A DNA stretch of 64,000 nt from Symsagittifera roscoffensis (GCF_963678635.1 NC_087065.1:59732754-59796753), one strand, 5' to 3'. Positions 31,958 through 41,449 are shown, numbered from the stretch's first letter. Notes: a model not told the origin generated them from the sequence alone. Translations and numbers: made by a program.

Positions 31958-33466
31958 TCAGCCTATACTTAAGTAATATTTCTTATGTAGATATACTTGT
32001 ATGTTCGTATCAGAGAATATCACGTGTACAAGCGCGTACCATTCCCGAGGATGCAGTCTTCCTCTGTTTGGATCGTACACTGGAAGCGAGAGCTCCTTCA
32101 CGTCCATTTCGACAAGGAAGTCCCTCAGCCTCGTCAAAGACAAGACTAGGTTCTCTGGGTCCACGTGCTGCTTCTCCGTCGCCCTCGTCACCAAGAAGCA
32201 CAAGTATTTTCCCGGTATCTGCGACGCCGCCGGAGGTAAGGCTGCTACGCCCCCTATCCCTGGTCTTTGCTTCCAAAGGAATTCCACGTTTTTGTATTCT
32301 CTCTTAAAATCTGCCGCTAACGCTGTCCTAAAACTCGTGTCCGCTGCGATTGCTATCGCACATGTTCTGTCTGTGAGTATGAAATCACTGTCTGTTAGTA
32401 TTATGTTACTTGAATTTTCATTTGTTAAGTTAAAATATGACTCAACTACCCTGCCTATGTCAGGTTTCTTAGGCTCTTCGTCTGTTTCTGCTTCTGAGTC
32501 TCCTGTTTCTCTTGCTATTTTTAACTTTTTTATTATCAAGTTTTCAGTGTGGGTAAGTCCTACCCCCACTCCCCGGACAAAAATATCCATCGACGTCCCC
32601 GTCGATCGCATACCGGGTATCAAGTCGAGGTTAGAAGCTGGAATGAGTAGTCGTCCTTCCTGGGCAGCCCAGGAAGGATCATCTCGTTCGGTCTTGATGT
32701 ATTTCATGCTTCCACGATCCACGTCTTGAATCGTGATGCTGGTCTCCTCTGGATCCGAGGTCATTTCATTCAGCCACTCCAAGACACGCAGGTTTGTCAA
32801 GTCTTGTTCATATGACTGCTGTTGCTCGTCCTCGAATTCTACCTCGGGTTTCGACCAGTCGTCAACCCACTCATCGTCGTGATCATCGACTATGTCAATG
32901 TCTTGTGACACAGTTATTTCCTCTAGACCCACTACTTCCTCCACTATCTTCTTTAGATCTATCCTATCCACTACAAAGTCGTCACCGTAAGGATTGTATT
33001 TCTTTCTTGGTCTCATCCCGTCCTTCTGACGAGTCTGTATGGTGAACGGAAGATCCGGTTCCAAGTTCTTGGGAACCTCTATCTGTTCGGGATCCTGCCA
33101 ATCTTCTTCTGCGTAGGGTAAGGTTTCATCGTCCGCTTCGATCCGTTCGTTTGGATCCAGGTCCAGCGGTGTATCCGTATCTTCCTCTACGATTTCGGTT
33201 CCATCGTTCTTCTCCCTGGTGCCTTTTTCATTGACCTCACAAGCAGGATCCATCATTAGATAATCCCCTTCTTCCATGTCTGCAGGTATACACCAGTCTT
33301 CTGTCGATGGATTGTGTGGCTTTATATTCTCGTAGTGTGCGGCTCGGCCAGTACTCAGTCTATAAAAGCGTCCCTCCTGATGCACCTCTGTAATCATGAA
33401 GGGTCCCCTCCATTTTTTAGGAGCTTTTTTGTCCCTTTCGGTGGTATAACGTTCTGGAATACCCAT
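31958..33466 (-). CDS. integrase GPY/F tail, acidic linker and TARG1-like macro domain (copy A)
   Basis: 502 codons, the C-terminal continuation of the pol polyprotein in the -1 frame relative to the RT-IN ORF; they overlap at 33394-33466. Residues 18-52 form the GPY/F-type integrase tail (K-W-R-G-P-F, then EGRFYRLS). Residues 53-340 are an acidic, low-complexity linker. Residues about 345-497 look like a macro domain of the OARD1/TARG1 class: the sequence of blocks CAIAIAAD, ALAADFKREY, VEFLWKQ, GIGGVAAL, KYLCFLVTR, ENLVLSLTRLRDF, VKELSLPVY, REWYALVHVIF, DTNIQVYLHKK follows that family from start to end at its usual length of ~150. These enzymes bind ADP-ribose and remove it from proteins. 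The glycine-rich ligand loops are altered, the catalytic Lys position appears to be Arg and the G-C-G-L-D loop is replaced by DPNRGR, so activity is doubtful. Copy B keeps the C-terminal half. Confidence 0.8.
   Translation of the reverse strand: MGIPERYTTERDKKAPKKWRGPFMITEVHQEGRFYRLSTGRAAHYENIKPHNPSTEDWCIPADMEEGDYLMMDPACEVNEKGTREKNDGTEIVEEDTDTPLDLDPNERIEADDETLPYAEEDWQDPEQIEVPKNLEPDLPFTIQTRQKDGMRPRKKYNPYGDDFVVDRIDLKKIVEEVVGLEEITVSQDIDIVDDHDDEWVDDWSKPEVEFEDEQQQSYEQDLTNLRVLEWLNEMTSDPEETSITIQDVDRGSMKYIKTERDDPSWAAQEGRLLIPASNLDLIPGMRSTGTSMDIFVRGVGVGLTHTENLIIKKLKIARETGDSEAETDEEPKKPDIGRVVESYFNLTNENSSNIILTDSDFILTDRTCAIAIAADTSFRTALAADFKREYKNVEFLWKQRPGIGGVAALPPAASQIPGKYLCFLVTRATEKQHVDPENLVLSLTRLRDFLVEMDVKELSLPVYDPNRGRLHPREWYALVHVIFSDTNIQVYLHKKYYLSIG
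31973..32434 (-). other. macro domain (ADP-ribose-binding fold) within the ORF
   Basis: Marks the domain itself, residues about 345-498 of the 31958-33466 ORF. Identification rests on full-length similarity to the TARG1/OARD1 subfamily as I know it, not on a search. The best-kept parts are the C-terminal helix-strand pairs; the N-terminal ligand loop has lost its glycines. Confidence 0.75.
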
Positions 33467-36400
33467 ACGTAGTCTCCCACCGAGTAAGCCTTTGCACCAG
33501 CTGCTTTCTTGTCGAATCTTTTCCTCTGCCTTGCCTGTGCCTGCTGAGTGTTTCGTCTACACAAATCGTTCAGCTCCTGTTGGCGTCTGATCACATCCCT
33601 CACGTAGACCTGTGGGGACGTTTTCTTTCCCTCATATTCTGGGTAGAAGAAGGTTAAGGGTAAAGACTTTTCGTGTCCAGTTAGCATCATGTGTGGACTG
33701 ACTCCAGTGGTGGAGTGTTGCGTGCTGTTATATGCCCCCATCACCTGTGGAAGGTATCTGTCCCAGTCGGTCATATACCTGGAACAGTATACTCTCAGCA
33801 TCGACACTAACGTCCTGTTCTGTCTTTCCACTAAGCCATTCGTCTGAGGGTGGTATGTCGTGGAGTGAGCCTGAGCGACCTGTGAGCGTCTCATAAGCTC
33901 TTTCGTAAGCTCTCCTACGAAAGCTGTTCCATTATCCGATTGAAATGTCATCGGACAACCATGTCTCGCTATCCACGTATTGATCAGGTGGTCGCATGTC
34001 TCTTCCGCCGAGGCAGTTATGCAGGGCACGGCCTCTGCATACTTCGTGAAGTGATCTATCATGACCAGCACCTGATTATAACCATTGTCTGTCATGCATA
34101 TCTTTTGGTGATCTATCTGCACCACCTCGTTGAATTCAGACGACTCGATCGATTGTAAAGGAAATCGCAAATTCCTTGGATCCTTGACCTGCTGGCATGA
34201 CAGACATGCTGTTACCCATTTCTCGTATGCCTTTTTCATCCCAGGCCACTCAAAACGCTTCAGGATCCTCTGATATACTTTGTCGATCCCCTGATGGCCC
34301 ATTTGATCATGTGACCTGAATAATAGTTCTGTCTCATAGAGTTGCGGTAACACTATCGCGTTATACTTGTATAGGACTCTGTCTTCCTCCCTTCTTTTGC
34401 AAGCCACAATCCCGTCCTTGTTCAAATATAACCTCCCTTCCTTTTGCATGAAGTATTGTCTCAGGATGCGATAACTATCCTCCTCGAGGTCCCCTTTATC
34501 CGGAGAACCATTCTCGATCCACCTTTTCAGGTTGCTTGTCATGCGATCAATCCTCTGCGCTCTTAGAAGGTCCGAGAGTCTGTATCTCGCCTTCAAGTAT
34601 GTCTTCATGACCCTCATCTGACTATTCAGCTCGTTGGGCTGATGTGTGTCTTCTTCCATCTTAACGCACCAAATCTTCGCCAACGGTTGTGTTTCTTGTT
34701 CAAACGGCTGAAGATCAGTTCTAACTACCTCTTTTTGCGGCAACAAGCTTATCGAACGTTTCGATACCGCTATCGTTTCTAAGTCATCCGCTGCGTTGTC
34801 AAAGACTCTTTCGCTTGGTATAAGGTAGCGATCGCTGTCAGGATCCTGATGCACCTCTCTGTCCAGGTCCGTTGCCCGAGTTTCCACTAGTAGCGTGTGT
34901 ATCGCTAGTTCTGACAGTTCTGATCCCGAACTCGAGTTCCTGTCTGAATAGGTGTCCATTCCTGAGTTTCGGGAATCATCATCCGTCGAAGAGGTTGTGC
35001 TGGAGACTGCACGCTCCTCCAGATCATGTCTGTGCCTTCTTCGCATCCATCTGAACTCCCCTGACAAAACCTTGTTCTCTAGGTCCTGTTTCTCGTCAGG
35101 AATTTTCTCGTCTATCTCAGACTCCCCGGACAAATTTTCTTGTTCCGGGTGTTGATCTTGTGATCGCTGGTTCTTCTCATCATCCTTCTCCCCGGACAAA
35201 TAGTCTTGCAGCAGATTGTGTTCTACCTCTTCACCCTCTTTATCCCGGTCTACAAAGGTGACGGTTTTCTTTCGCTTGCTGCTCCCCTGTTCTTTCTGTC
35301 CGTAAGAAGTACTTGTTAAAATCTCTTGGGGTATTGAGGATACTAGTTGCTGAACTATTGTCCTACAATCCCTCTCGTTCTCTTCGTGCTGTCGTCTGGA
35401 CGGCATGATCTTCACCTTCTCACTGACTGTTAGCGATGCCACTGCTGCTGTCCACTCGGGGTCATCTCTGGTCACTTCTCTTTCTAACAATCCACCCAGC
35501 ATCCGCATCACTTGTGGTGTGACTTGCACCGTTTTATCCAATAATGAGAGGCTGTTTATATTCATGCGAGAGAGTTCTTGCTGGACCAGGTTCGAGCGCA
35601 GCAACAAATCCAAGGGGACTGGGTCCTCCTTGGACAGGATCTTTATCTCGGCTGCTTTATCTACAGGTAGCTCAGGGTGCCCTGGAATTGGATGTCCAGA
35701 CTTATCCAACCATCTCGTTAAGGGAAGCGCTTCATAAATTTCTTTGTCCAGAAACGAGAATCTCTCCTTTATTTCCGCCTGATTGGCCTGCTTCTGCTCC
35801 AATCTTTCATAGAACTCAGTTTTCTTTTTGAGGCTGTCAGCAATTTGGTGTTTATCACGCATCCTATGTTCGATTATCATATGGTAGCCATCCAATCTTA
35901 CTATCCATCTACCAATATAACTCTGATCCATCGAGTAGGTCTTCAACCAGGATAACGCTATGTTGTCCACGCGTAACTTGAAGGGAGCGCTCCCCAAGTA
36001 TGCACGGTACTTCTCCACGAAGGTGACTACTGCAAACATTTCTGCTTTTGGTGCGCCATTTTTCATCTCTGTGTCACTCAAGACTTTGCTGCCGTATGCA
36101 ATGGGACGGAGAACTGTTCTTCCGTTCCATTCTTGCTCTTGATGCAAGATTCCTGAGATGGCCACCACCGATGCGTCTGTGTCGAGAAAATACATGCCCT
36201 TTTCTGTAGGCATGCCCAGCACTGGCGCTTCGCACAGTTCCCGCTTTATGTTCTCGAAAGCAACCTGTGCCTCATCGTTCCATTCGAACTTTTTCCCTTT
36301 GTTGCGCATCAGCTTCTGCATCGGGTACACCTTGTCCGCATATCCTTTTATGAATTCTCGGTAGTAATTGGCAAACCCTAGGAAGCTCATGAGCTGTGTG

Positions 36401-36873
36401 TCCGTTCTGGGAGCTTTCCATGTCAACACTGCTTCCACTGCTTCCGGGTCCGGCCTCACACCATGCCTATCCACCATTCTTCCTAGGTACTTAATCGAGT
36501 CCCTAAGGATTTCACATTTCGATGGTTTGCACTTTAATCCTGCTCTTTTCATGCATCCAAAGACCTCATCGAGCCTATCAATGTGGTCTTCCAGGGTCGG
36601 TGTCGCTATGACCACGTCATCCACGTAACACATCACGAGATTCCCGTACTTCTTAGTCACTCTCGTCAAAGCCTGAGCCATCAGTCTTTGAAAAGTGGCC
36701 GTTGCATTGCACAAGCCGAAGGGCATCCTCTTCCACTGGTACAATCCCAATTCGTACGCGAATCCGGTTTTCTCTCTGTCCTTCTTTCGCAGAGGGACCT
36801 GCCAGAAGGCAGAACCTAAGTCCAATGTGGTGAAGAACTTGGCATCACCAAGTTTAGATAGGCTCTCGTCTAT
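33394..36873 (-). CDS. pol: reverse transcriptase - RNase H - integrase (copy A)
   Basis: 1159 codons after a stop at 36874-36876 that separates it from the RT N-terminus. Counting from 36825: RT palm with Y-V-D-D at 67-70, thumb to about 170; RNase H about 205-335 with Asp215/Asp217, Glu262 and Asp287; then an unusual ~500-residue insert with three L-S-G-E repeats (543-546, 565-568, 587-590) and many acidic residues; integrase from about 835 with H839, H844, C874, C877, and the catalytic D905, D964 and E1000 (D-x35-E). Ty3/gypsy order is RT-RH-IN, as here; the RH-IN distance is far above the usual ~100 residues. The frame ends at 33394 just after an A-rich run, where the -1 frame continues into the GPY/F tail. 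All catalytic residues are present in this segment, but the gene is broken upstream. Confidence 0.85.
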   Translation of the reverse strand: MDESLSKLGDAKFFTTLDLGSAFWQVPLRKKDREKTGFAYELGLYQWKRMPFGLCNATATFQRLMAQALTRVTKKYGNLVMCYVDDVVIATPTLEDHIDRLDEVFGCMKRAGLKCKPSKCEILRDSIKYLGRMVDRHGVRPDPEAVEAVLTWKAPRTDTQLMSFLGFANYYREFIKGYADKVYPMQKLMRNKGKKFEWNDEAQVAFENIKRELCEAPVLGMPTEKGMYFLDTDASVVAISGILHQEQEWNGRTVLRPIAYGSKVLSDTEMKNGAPKAEMFAVVTFVEKYRAYLGSAPFKLRVDNIALSWLKTYSMDQSYIGRWIVRLDGYHMIIEHRMRDKHQIADSLKKKTEFYERLEQKQANQAEIKERFSFLDKEIYEALPLTRWLDKSGHPIPGHPELPVDKAAEIKILSKEDPVPLDLLLRSNLVQQELSRMNINSLSLLDKTVQVTPQVMRMLGGLLEREVTRDDPEWTAAVASLTVSEKVKIMPSRRQHEENERDCRTIVQQLVSSIPQEILTSTSYGQKEQGSSKRKKTVTFVDRDKEGEEVEHNLLQDYLSGEKDDEKNQRSQDQHPEQENLSGESEIDEKIPDEKQDLENKVLSGEFRWMRRRHRHDLEERAVSSTTSSTDDDSRNSGMDTYSDRNSSSGSELSELAIHTLLVETRATDLDREVHQDPDSDRYLIPSERVFDNAADDLETIAVSKRSISLLPQKEVVRTDLQPFEQETQPLAKIWCVKMEEDTHQPNELNSQMRVMKTYLKARYRLSDLLRAQRIDRMTSNLKRWIENGSPDKGDLEEDSYRILRQYFMQKEGRLYLNKDGIVACKRREEDRVLYKYNAIVLPQLYETELLFRSHDQMGHQGIDKVYQRILKRFEWPGMKKAYEKWVTACLSCQQVKDPRNLRFPLQSIESSEFNEVVQIDHQKICMTDNGYNQVLVMIDHFTKYAEAVPCITASAEETCDHLINTWIARHGCPMTFQSDNGTAFVGELTKELMRRSQVAQAHSTTYHPQTNGLVERQNRTLVSMLRVYCSRYMTDWDRYLPQVMGAYNSTQHSTTGVSPHMMLTGHEKSLPLTFFYPEYEGKKTSPQVYVRDVIRRQQELNDLCRRNTQQAQARQRKRFDKKAAGAKAYSVGDYVWVFQNVIPPKGTKKLLKNGGDPS

Positions 36874-37293
36874 TCATGGTATCGGGTACGCATCTTTAAT
36901 CGTTACCGCGTTCAAGTAACGAAAGTCGCAACAAAATCTAAGCTGCCCCCCTTTCTTTTTCGCCATTATTACTCCGCAAGCCCATGGCGATTTCGAGGGT
37001 TCTATCATGTCGTATTCAAGCAACATTTCTATTTCCGCTCGGCACGCTTCCGATTTGTGTGGCGTCATTCGCCTTGCGCCTTCCCTATGGGGAACGGTGC
37101 CCTCTTCTAGTTCGATTTCGTGTTCGACGAAATTACAGCAACCGATATCCGCCTTATGTTTTGAAAATACATCTGCGTTCCGATTTAGGAGGTCCCGCAA
37201 TTTTTCGAAATCCCCCTCACCTATTTTCCCTTTTAAATGTTCTATCTCTGGCAAAACCGGTTTGTCAGATTCTAATTCATATGACGAGGGGCG
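36874..37293 (-). pseudogene. N-terminal part of RT (copy A), between two in-frame stops
   Basis: Open frame from just after TAA (37294-37296) to TGA (36874-36876), in the same frame as the protease linker upstream. It encodes RT fingers (CRAEIEMLLEYDMIEPSKSP, LRFCCDFRYLNAV, DAYPIP). The TGA replaces an Arg codon that copy B retains. RT continues in the same frame at 36873. So copy A's RT is interrupted by nonsense within the fingers/palm. Confidence 0.8.
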
Positions 37294-38043
37294 TTACGGA
37301 AAATTCGAGCAGCTTGATAAGCCGTCGTCCGTTTCGGATTTCATCGAAAACAATTTATGAATAGATTTTAATTCATTAATCCTCTTTAAAATTTTATCTT
37401 TATTGGCATGATAAGGACAGTCTTTCACACTATATTTCTTCAAGTTTTGTGTCTCCTCATAGTCGGTCCTCATCGGCAAAGCGTAGCCAAGCTTCTTTCC
37501 ACGCTGGATTGAAACCGTGGTGTCCAGTGTGTTCAACAACACACTAACACACAGTCCGTTTCGCGTTACCGAGAAGCTCCGGCCTAAAATCACCGAACTC
37601 TGACTATTTGGATTCGGTACTAAGCAAACCTGTTTACTATCACTCAACGAATTTAAATTTCTCATTCTAAAAATTGCTACTACAGCTTGTCCTGGTTGTA
37701 ATTTTACTTTTCTATCCAAAAAAACTGGTACCTTATTTTCGTCTGTTATTATCCTATTAATTGGTCTCTTAACATACTTTCGGTCCGGGTTTCTAATCCG
37801 TATTAGATCGTTGTTCAAGTCAATCATCACGTCAAAATTCCTGACAAAATCTCTGCCCAAGATGAATTGGTCGGCGTCGTCCAGATTCTCTACCACCAGG
37901 AAGCTCACCAAAGATCTCGTCCTCCCATGTGAAGGACCGTTATCGGTGTTCTTCCGGCTACGTAGATGGCTCCTCGATTTGCGGCTGCCAGTCGGAGATT
38001 CGTAGGAATCGGATCTTCCCGCGTGAAGCCCATTCTTTCCCAA
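37294..38043 (-). pseudogene. C-terminal half of protease and linker to RT (copy A)
   Basis: The first ~45 codons are an out-of-frame shadow of the gag-pro ORF. From about 37910 the frame carries the second half of the retropepsin domain (LVVENL, FILGRDF, DVMIDLN) and a conserved linker with PNPNSQSSVILGRSFSVTR. It is severed from the D-T-G-A half by one missing base at about 37907 compared with copy B. It ends at TAA 37294-37296, next to 16 bases absent from copy B. Confidence 0.75.
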
Positions 38044-39878
38044 GTTTTTATCGGCATCACACTCACTACCGCTCCTGTGTCTAGAAGCCCTGTGACTCCG
38101 ATTTTTGTTCCGTTGGTGTCTAGCAGGTGTGCTGTCACATCTGCTTCATATCCAATGTGTACTGCGTCTTGTTCCATCATGGCGTCATGGCCTATCCTGC
38201 GGACCTTGAGTTCCTCTTCTCCCAAATAGATCTGCCCCATTTGGTCATCATCTGTTGTTACATAAGTCCTGGTGTAGATACTGATTCCATCCACGTTCAG
38301 CATTATTTGATAAGGCCCATAGACTTCCAGGTAGCGTCCATGAAGTTTCTTCATGCGAGGGCCACCCGTCGTTAGTAGTGCTCGCACAGCTCTCGACTCG
38401 GTGCGTGGCTCCACCTGTCTCAGATAATCTGCATATGTGTCCAAATGCATCAAAGTGAACTCGGATGGTTCACTCAGATTTCTGATTACCTGATGTCCAG
38501 CCACTGAGATTATCGACTGTATCTTGCTTCCCTGCGGCACCATGCCGAACCTCTTACCGGAGATCACTTTAAGTTTCATGTCTAAACTGCTTGGTGTTTT
38601 CGTCTCTTCGAACTCCGTTGCTTCGAAGGTATTCAGTCGCTCCTGAAGCTTTTCATTTTCCAGTTCAAGTTTCACTTTTTGTTCGATCTCTTTCGTCACC
38701 AATTCCTGTTGTACTCTGTTTAGAGCATCCCTTGCGGCTGCCTTATAATCGATCTTGAAGTCCTCAGCCGCAGTTGCCGGTTCCGGCTCACGTGTCTCCC
38801 CTGTTATCGCTTGCATTTTCTTTGCCGCCAGCTCTTGAGGTTTATCCTTTCTGCGTGCCTCCGCTTCACTCAAAAGTCGAGCCTTGCTGGCTTTCACTCC
38901 TGACAAAACTTCTTCATGTCTTGGATGCTTGATGTCTGCCACTGCATCCCAGAATTGCGGACAATCTGATTTAAAATGACCTTCCAAGTTGTAAAAGAAA
39001 CATCTCGGGCCGAATTTCGCAATTACTCCTCTCATGAAATCCTCATGGTCCAACTCTGACGCATCTTCGTCCTCGAGGCTAAAGCCTATTGCTTTCATGC
39101 CTTGTTTGTAGGCTGGGCATGCTGACACATGATGGTCCGTTGAACTGCAATTAGCACAAGAGCGTCTCTTGTCCATATCATCCCTCGGTTTGTACCAATT
39201 GTTCCCTTGGTTTGCTGGTCCGTTGTTAAAATTGCCATAATTGTTTTTGTAATATCCAGATCTCGAAGGAGGTTTCAACAAAAGATACTCCTTTGATTTG
39301 AGCCTTAACTCCTCCGGTGTTGGCGCATTAGTTGATAGTGGTGTGTAATGCGTTGCTAGCATCGTACGAAGTTCATCATTTTTCACACCATCGATGAATT
39401 TTGAGGCTACGGCCAGGTTCATCCTTCGGTTTGACTCATCCGGTTGGCTACGTCTTCTCAGCATTTCCAAATCATCGGGAAACTTGTCTATGGTTTCATC
39501 TTCTCGTTGCCTCCGTTTCTCGAAGCGCATCATCGCCTGGTGCCCCTGCACCCCTGATCCGAAACGGTTTAACAAGATTTCGAAGATTTTCTCAGCAGTG
39601 TCACGTTGATACTGTTTCTTGGCCATGACACAGTTCAGGGCTGTCCCTTCTAAGTTGCTGGTGAGCGCGCTGCATTCCTGTCTCTCCGACAAGTCCTCTT
39701 CCTCGAAATGCAGCTTCATTACCTCTATCCAGGCATCAATACAGCCATCAGATTCGTCTTTGTAGCATCTTGGCTTCTTAAAGACTCTTCTGGACTTCTC
39801 ACTGCGTTCATTGGTTCTAGATAACCGCGTCAGGAATGTCTCCAAAGACCTGTTCAGGGGTTCAAATGCTGTGGCCAT
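37905..39878 (-). CDS. gag: Gag capsid-nucleocapsid and first half of aspartic protease (copy A)
   Basis: 657 codons from ATG 39878. Residues ~35-150 resemble the retrotransposon Gag (capsid) domain (IEVMKLHFEE, FEILLNRFGSG, RFEKRRQRED). Zinc knuckle 1 is C241-C244-H249-C254. Knuckle 2 has C293, H301 and C306 but Tyr296 where copy B has Cys. A charged helix with coiled-coil character lies at ~340-425. The retropepsin domain starts at ~560, with catalytic D-T-G-A at 600-603. The frame runs out at 37905, just after the base lost at ~37907. It overlaps ORF1 by about 25 nt in the -1 frame, with an in-frame TGA a short distance upstream of the ATG, so it could be reached by frameshift or by its own start. 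Confidence 0.8.
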   Translation of the reverse strand: MATAFEPLNRSLETFLTRLSRTNERSEKSRRVFKKPRCYKDESDGCIDAWIEVMKLHFEEEDLSERQECSALTSNLEGTALNCVMAKKQYQRDTAEKIFEILLNRFGSGVQGHQAMMRFEKRRQREDETIDKFPDDLEMLRRRSQPDESNRRMNLAVASKFIDGVKNDELRTMLATHYTPLSTNAPTPEELRLKSKEYLLLKPPSRSGYYKNNYGNFNNGPANQGNNWYKPRDDMDKRRSCANCSSTDHHVSACPAYKQGMKAIGFSLEDEDASELDHEDFMRGVIAKFGPRCFFYNLEGHFKSDCPQFWDAVADIKHPRHEEVLSGVKASKARLLSEAEARRKDKPQELAAKKMQAITGETREPEPATAAEDFKIDYKAAARDALNRVQQELVTKEIEQKVKLELENEKLQERLNTFEATEFEETKTPSSLDMKLKVISGKRFGMVPQGSKIQSIISVAGHQVIRNLSEPSEFTLMHLDTYADYLRQVEPRTESRAVRALLTTGGPRMKKLHGRYLEVYGPYQIMLNVDGISIYTRTYVTTDDDQMGQIYLGEEELKVRRIGHDAMMEQDAVHIGYEADVTAHLLDTNGTKIGVTGLLDTGAVVSVMPIKTWERMGFTREDPIPTNLRLAAANRGAIYVAGRTPITVLHMGGRDLW

Positions 39879-41449
39879 TGCCGTAGCATCCCTTGAGTGT
39901 CTTCACACCTCGTCGAAGGCTCTGTGTGCGGTGCATCCCTGCAATCCGAATCACCGTGAGCGCTTCCCGCTTGGCCCTCATGACTCCTCCTCGGGCTTGC
40001 ATGCCCCCTGTTGCTGGAATCACTTCTCCCAGTCGCATGTGTGCCTTGCGTTGGTCGTTCGTTAGAGGTTTGTCTGTTCCCCGTTGAACTTGCTCTACTG
40101 TTCGGGCCCCATGCTGCATTACCCCTTGTGGCATAGCCTGATGAACTGCCCCTGCCTCTAGTGGATCCATACGTCTTCCTCTTTTGATGTTCATTGAAGT
40201 TCACCCTCGGCTCCCTGCTGGGACCTCCCGAGTTCGGCACTCCTTCTTTTGGTCCACTCTTGCTGCTTAGTAGCCCGTCCAACCTATCCATGATAGCCTG
40301 AGTTCGCCTCTCCATCATCGCATCTATCTTCGTGTCAAGAGTCCCAAGAGACTGCTCTTGCTGAATTCTTAACTTCTCCATGTCGGCTCTTAAGCGTAAC
40401 TCCCTATGTTCCGCCTCTCTTGTCATTCGCGACAAGTTCCTCGTCATATGTTCGTCCGTTCTTTCTTTCAAGTGTTTTTCGCTCCTGCCAACTTCTTGTC
40501 TGTTGCGGTTTATTTCTTCCCGCAGACTTTCTCTTTCAATGTGAACTGCTCTTTCTAGTTCACTCATCCTTATCGACATCTGCTCGTTTTGTTCTCCTAA
40601 GCTGTCCACTATGTTGCTTAAGGCTTCCTCTAGTGCTGCCCCGTTATCCATGAGTGGCGTCACTAGTGGTGGTGTAACCCTGTCGGTCCCAGGTAACTTC
40701 GTGCTTGTCGAGATCCGGGCCTTGACTCTCTGCTTCAACGTCTTTTCATTATTTATTTCAGGATCCATTAGCGCGTTGCCGAGCCCTCTGGTTCTACCCT
40801 CTCCAGGTTGTGGCTCCGGACTTGTCCTAATCGCGAAGTCCTTTGACTGGCCCGGTGTGTTTGCCTCTTTGCTAATCGTTGTCACTACACCAAATTTGTC
40901 CATGGTTCCAGTCTCTCTTCCGACGTGTGCCTCACTTTCCTTGATCGAACTATTGAGGCTGACTTGAGATCCAAAGTCCCCTTGCTCCTCTTCAACCTCT
41001 TCCTCCTGGGTTTCAACTTCGTTCCCCGCGCCTCCTCCCATGGTGAATGGAAAGATGTTTCCGAAGGTGTCCTTCATTCTTTCTGAGAACGATGATGACA
41101 TCTCCTCTCGATCCAATGTCCCGGTGGAAGTGGCAAAATCATGGCCTTGTTCTACCGGAGTAGATTCGCTCGCCAGCCTTCTGCCTCTCCCTTCCAGTCC
41201 ATTTACTTCCTGGTTGTCGTTCATGGTATGGTCCGTATTGACCTCCACTTCTAACAGTTCTCTTCGCTCTTCTGAGGTCTTCTGACTTCTCGTTTCAACC
41301 ATTCTGCCTGAAACCGTCCCCCTTTTGTCAGACCGGGATCGCTTGATCCAATCCACAAAAGGATCGGTCATCGTTTTTCTTTGCTTTTCAGGTATGAATT
41401 TCCTAGAGCTATTACCTCGTTTTGGTATCCTTGACTGGTCTAGACTCAT
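39854..41449 (-). CDS. Gag-like ORF1 with coiled coil (copy A)
   Basis: 531 codons from ATG 41449, the first ORF after the leader. The N-terminus is basic (KSR/RK-rich), followed by an acidic stretch with EEEVEEE, then a long coiled coil at about residues 265-400, then an Arg/Gly/Ser/Asn-rich disordered tail (RGRGSSSGYATRGN-like) suited to RNA binding. No zinc knuckle. Position and composition suggest a separate nucleocapsid- or matrix-like protein ahead of the capsid ORF. Copy B lacks the coiled coil and RG-rich part (about 0.9 kb), so either A gained or B lost it. Family not recognised. Confidence 0.65.
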   Translation of the reverse strand: MSLDQSRIPKRGNSSRKFIPEKQRKTMTDPFVDWIKRSRSDKRGTVSGRMVETRSQKTSEERRELLEVEVNTDHTMNDNQEVNGLEGRGRRLASESTPVEQGHDFATSTGTLDREEMSSSFSERMKDTFGNIFPFTMGGGAGNEVETQEEEVEEEQGDFGSQVSLNSSIKESEAHVGRETGTMDKFGVVTTISKEANTPGQSKDFAIRTSPEPQPGEGRTRGLGNALMDPEINNEKTLKQRVKARISTSTKLPGTDRVTPPLVTPLMDNGAALEEALSNIVDSLGEQNEQMSIRMSELERAVHIERESLREEINRNRQEVGRSEKHLKERTDEHMTRNLSRMTREAEHRELRLRADMEKLRIQQEQSLGTLDTKIDAMMERRTQAIMDRLDGLLSSKSGPKEGVPNSGGPSREPRVNFNEHQKRKTYGSTRGRGSSSGYATRGNAAWGPNSRASSTGNRQTSNERPTQGTHATGRSDSSNRGHASPRRSHEGQAGSAHGDSDCRDAPHTEPSTRCEDTQGMLRQWPQHLNP

